A stretch of 6,665 bases of DNA from an uncultured Actinomycetes bacterium (lineage in GTDB: Bacteria; Actinomycetota; Acidimicrobiia; Acidimicrobiales; RAAP-2). This document shows, one piece after another, positions 5,074 to 6,665 of this stretch. Made by a program: the position numbers and the translations under genes. How positions within the stretch are numbered: the first letter of the stretch is position 1; every line of letters starts with the position of its first letter. The stretch spans positions 1-6,665 of the forward strand of contig CAIKFN010000030.1 in assembly GCA_903826715.1 (NCBI GenBank), written 5' to 3'. The notes under the pieces were generated by a model, which worked only from the letters and a program-made list of their open reading frames with translations, was not told the origin of the DNA and did no database searches.

Positions 5074-6644
5074 TCAACCTTTTTCTTAGAGACCGGAGTC
5101 TTTCGACGTTTGCGGTTCTTCTGAGGTGCAGTTGATCCAAGCATTGCTAAGCGGTCTTTAGCGTCGTAGGCTTCAGCGTCACTTAGAACAACGCGTGCGA
5201 ACATCTCACGCGCTCCCCCAAAGTCACCAGCACGGTCAAGTACGTCACCGAGTGCGTACCAAAGGCGAAGGTGGCGAAACGAAGGATTGCGAAGATTACG
5301 TGCAGCGCCAGCTTTAGTTAGTAACTCAATTGCATCTGGATACTTCTGCTGGTCAGCAAGTGCGGCGGCCATAACAATACGACCCTCAACAAGTGTTTCA
5401 GCTGATGGCTCACTGGCTTCGAGTGCAGCGAATGACTTTTCAACTGCGCGGTAGCGCATGTTTGCTCGTTCGCAGTCCATCACCTTTGGAAGATGCTCTG
5501 GGTCACCAGTGATCTGGAAGTGTGCAGCCAAGTGAATACGAGCCATTGACCAGCGTTCGGCTTTGTAAGCAGCAAGTCCAGTTAGCTCTCGTACTGGCGC
5601 CACTCCTGGAACGGCGTCAGACACAATGCGACCGAGTCGAAGTGCTTCTTCGTAGCGCTTGCGGTCATAACCTTCTGCCGCCTTTGCGAGGAATGCGACA
5701 GTCTTTTCTCGCATGTAAGCGGTTCCAATAAATGCTTTACGCACGTCTGCAGCAACATCACCCGGAAGTGTGTACTTAACAGTGGCCTTTGCCTTGCGAG
5801 GAGCCGCCGGACGACTTGGTCGGTCATCTTCAACCCACTCAGTTCCAAGTGGATCGGGATTGTGACCTGCGCTAAGGGTTGTTTCCATTTCAGGACCCTG
5901 CGAGTGAATGGCACTCGCGCCACGGCGTGCAACGCCACCCCAGCCCTTGCCCTTAGCGAATGCTTCTGCTTTGTTGCGAGCAATCTCTTCAGGTGTTAGT
6001 TCGTACTGGCGCGGACGAGATGGACGACGATCACCTTGCGGACGAGTTCCCCTAGAAGGCGCAGCTCTGCGATCATCACGCTCAAAGCGTTCACGAGGTG
6101 GGCCAGAAGGTCGACGGTCATCGCGCTCGTAGCGCTCACGTGGAGGACCTGATGGTCTGCGGTCGTCGCGTTCGTAGCGATCTTCGCGTGGGTAACGAGA
6201 TGGTGCGCTGTCGGCTCTGCGAGGATCGCGAGCTGGGCGTGGGTCTCTGCTCGGGCGTGCGTCACGACTTGGTCGAGCGTCCCTGCTTGGTCGTGCACTT
6301 GGTCGACCCGATCCAGTTGGACGAGGACGGCGCTCTTCGAATTCACCTTCGCGACGGCGGTAACTCGAGCGACCATCACGCTCATCATCACCGGGACGTG
6401 GGCCGTAACCACCGCGTTGTTCTATGCGCCGCTCGGCTCCCGGCTTTGCGGTGCTGCGACTCTGGTAACTAGGGCGCTCATCACGGTCACGGTACGGCTT
6501 CTTCGGACCATCAGTAGATGAATTTCTGCGAGCTGAATCGCCTTTTCGATTCGGGACTGGGCGTCCAGTTCCACCACCACGACCGCCAGCAGCAGGTCGT
6601 CCAGCGCCAGAGGCGCGACGGGGTGTGGGTTTGGAAGAAGGCAT
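5070..6644 (-). CDS. Arg/Pro-rich repeat protein with C-terminal TPR-like domain, function unknown
   Basis: I do not recognise a named family for this 524-residue protein. Residues 1-212 are dominated by R, P, D, S and G and are almost certainly disordered, with a six-residue repeat (about 115-142) and a 15-residue repeat (about 156-193). A conserved-looking linker follows (YELTPEEIARNKAEAF at 214-229, then GWGGVARRGA at 234-243). From about residue 295 to 505 the sequence is alpha-helical with alternating alanine-rich and aromatic positions typical of tetratricopeptide repeats. The last 17 residues are strongly basic. The high positive charge suggests nucleic-acid or ribosome contact, but this is inference. 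The ATG at 6644 is fixed by an in-frame TGA immediately upstream and by a -10 hexamer six bases before it. Its stop overlaps the convergent esterase stop. Confidence 0.75.
   Translation of the reverse strand: MPSSKPTPRRASGAGRPAAGGRGGGTGRPVPNRKGDSARRNSSTDGPKKPYRDRDERPSYQSRSTAKPGAERRIEQRGGYGPRPGDDERDGRSSYRRREGEFEERRPRPTGSGRPSARPSRDARPSRDARPSRDPRPARDPRRADSAPSRYPREDRYERDDRRPSGPPRERYERDDRRPSGPPRERFERDDRRAAPSRGTRPQGDRRPSRPRQYELTPEEIARNKAEAFAKGKGWGGVARRGASAIHSQGPEMETTLSAGHNPDPLGTEWVEDDRPSRPAAPRKAKATVKYTLPGDVAADVRKAFIGTAYMREKTVAFLAKAAEGYDRKRYEEALRLGRIVSDAVPGVAPVRELTGLAAYKAERWSMARIHLAAHFQITGDPEHLPKVMDCERANMRYRAVEKSFAALEASEPSAETLVEGRIVMAAALADQQKYPDAIELLTKAGAARNLRNPSFRHLRLWYALGDVLDRAGDFGGAREMFARVVLSDAEAYDAKDRLAMLGSTAPQKNRKRRKTPVSKKKVD
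6066..6179 (-). repeat. 45-base in-frame tandem repeat (15-residue unit)
   Basis: Two full copies and a partial third encode the unit RYERDDRRPSGPPRE (third copy begins RFERDDRR and diverges). At DNA level the copies start near 6073, 6118 and 6163 and differ mostly at third codon positions, so they are older than a very recent slippage event and selection has kept the peptide. Confidence 0.8.
6219..6302 (-). repeat. 18-base in-frame tandem repeat (SRDARP unit)
   Basis: About four degenerate copies of a six-residue unit (SRDARP, with later variants SRDPRP and ARDPR) occupy residues 115-142 of the TPR-like protein. They lie just before the 15-residue repeat and reinforce the low-complexity arginine/aspartate/proline character of the N-terminal half. 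Confidence 0.7.
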
Positions 6645-6650
6645 TCATCA

Positions 6651-6656
6651 ATACTA
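6651..6656 (-). promoter_or_regulatory. Candidate -10 element for the TPR-like gene
   Basis: TAGTAT on the minus strand closely fits the TAnnnT pattern and is followed by exactly six bases before the ATG at 6644, so the transcript would start at the A of the start codon. The -35 region would be outside the window. Confidence 0.55.
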
Positions 6657-6665
6657 CTAGCGATT

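Noticed and set aside
6066..6302. CRISPR array
   Set aside because: The repeats are contiguous without spacers, keep the reading frame and encode a peptide repeat.
5582..6412. Two long minus-strand frames (133 and 138 codons) within the TPR-like gene
   Set aside because: They are out-of-frame readings of the codon-biased, repetitive gene; the products are compositionally odd and lack start signals, while the 524-residue frame has a good promoter and coherent domains.

Overview
The window looks like chromosomal core sequence from an actinobacterium (Actinomycetota). The main evidence is the order pgsA - gcvH - garA-like FHA gene - MerR-type ftsR on the minus strand, which matches the Mycobacterium tuberculosis neighbourhood Rv1822 to Rv1828. 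Base composition appears near 50% GC by eye, low for the phylum. Genes are packed with gaps of 2 to 52 bases and one overlap. This suggests a streamlined, perhaps aquatic, lineage (Nanopelagicales or Ilumatobacter-like Acidimicrobiia); that placement is inference, not something the sequence proves.

Positions 1-3275, minus strand, read in transcription order: fbaB (class I fructose-bisphosphate aldolase), pgsA (CDP-alcohol phosphatidyltransferase), gcvH (lipoyl carrier of glycine cleavage), garA (FHA protein with an N-terminal zinc ribbon) and ftsR (MerR-family regulator, cut by the window edge). The gaps are 9, 9, 40 and 2 bases, so this is very likely one transcription unit starting from a promoter just before fbaB. 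The cluster joins central carbon flux, phospholipid synthesis, one-carbon metabolism, a TCA/glutamate metabolic switch protein and a cell-division regulator.

Positions 3276-3327 are a short divergent promoter region holding a candidate -10 for each direction and a 6+6 inverted repeat that touches both promoters. Positions 3328-5073, plus strand, carry a DinB-fold protein and a cytoplasmic family VIII-type serine esterase of the beta-lactamase fold, probably a two-gene operon.

Positions 5070-6644, minus strand, carry a 524-residue protein with an arginine/proline-rich, internally repeated, probably disordered N-terminal half and a helical TPR-like C-terminal half. It converges on the esterase gene with a four-base overlap and seems to have its own leaderless promoter at the right edge of the window.

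There is no intergenic stretch over 300 bases. I see no rRNA, tRNA, CRISPR array, insertion sequence or phage gene. I found no clear evidence of an undescribed multi-gene system. The most interesting items are the zinc-ribbon GarA variant, the repeat-bearing TPR protein, the shared palindrome in the divergent promoter and a run of apparently leaderless starts.
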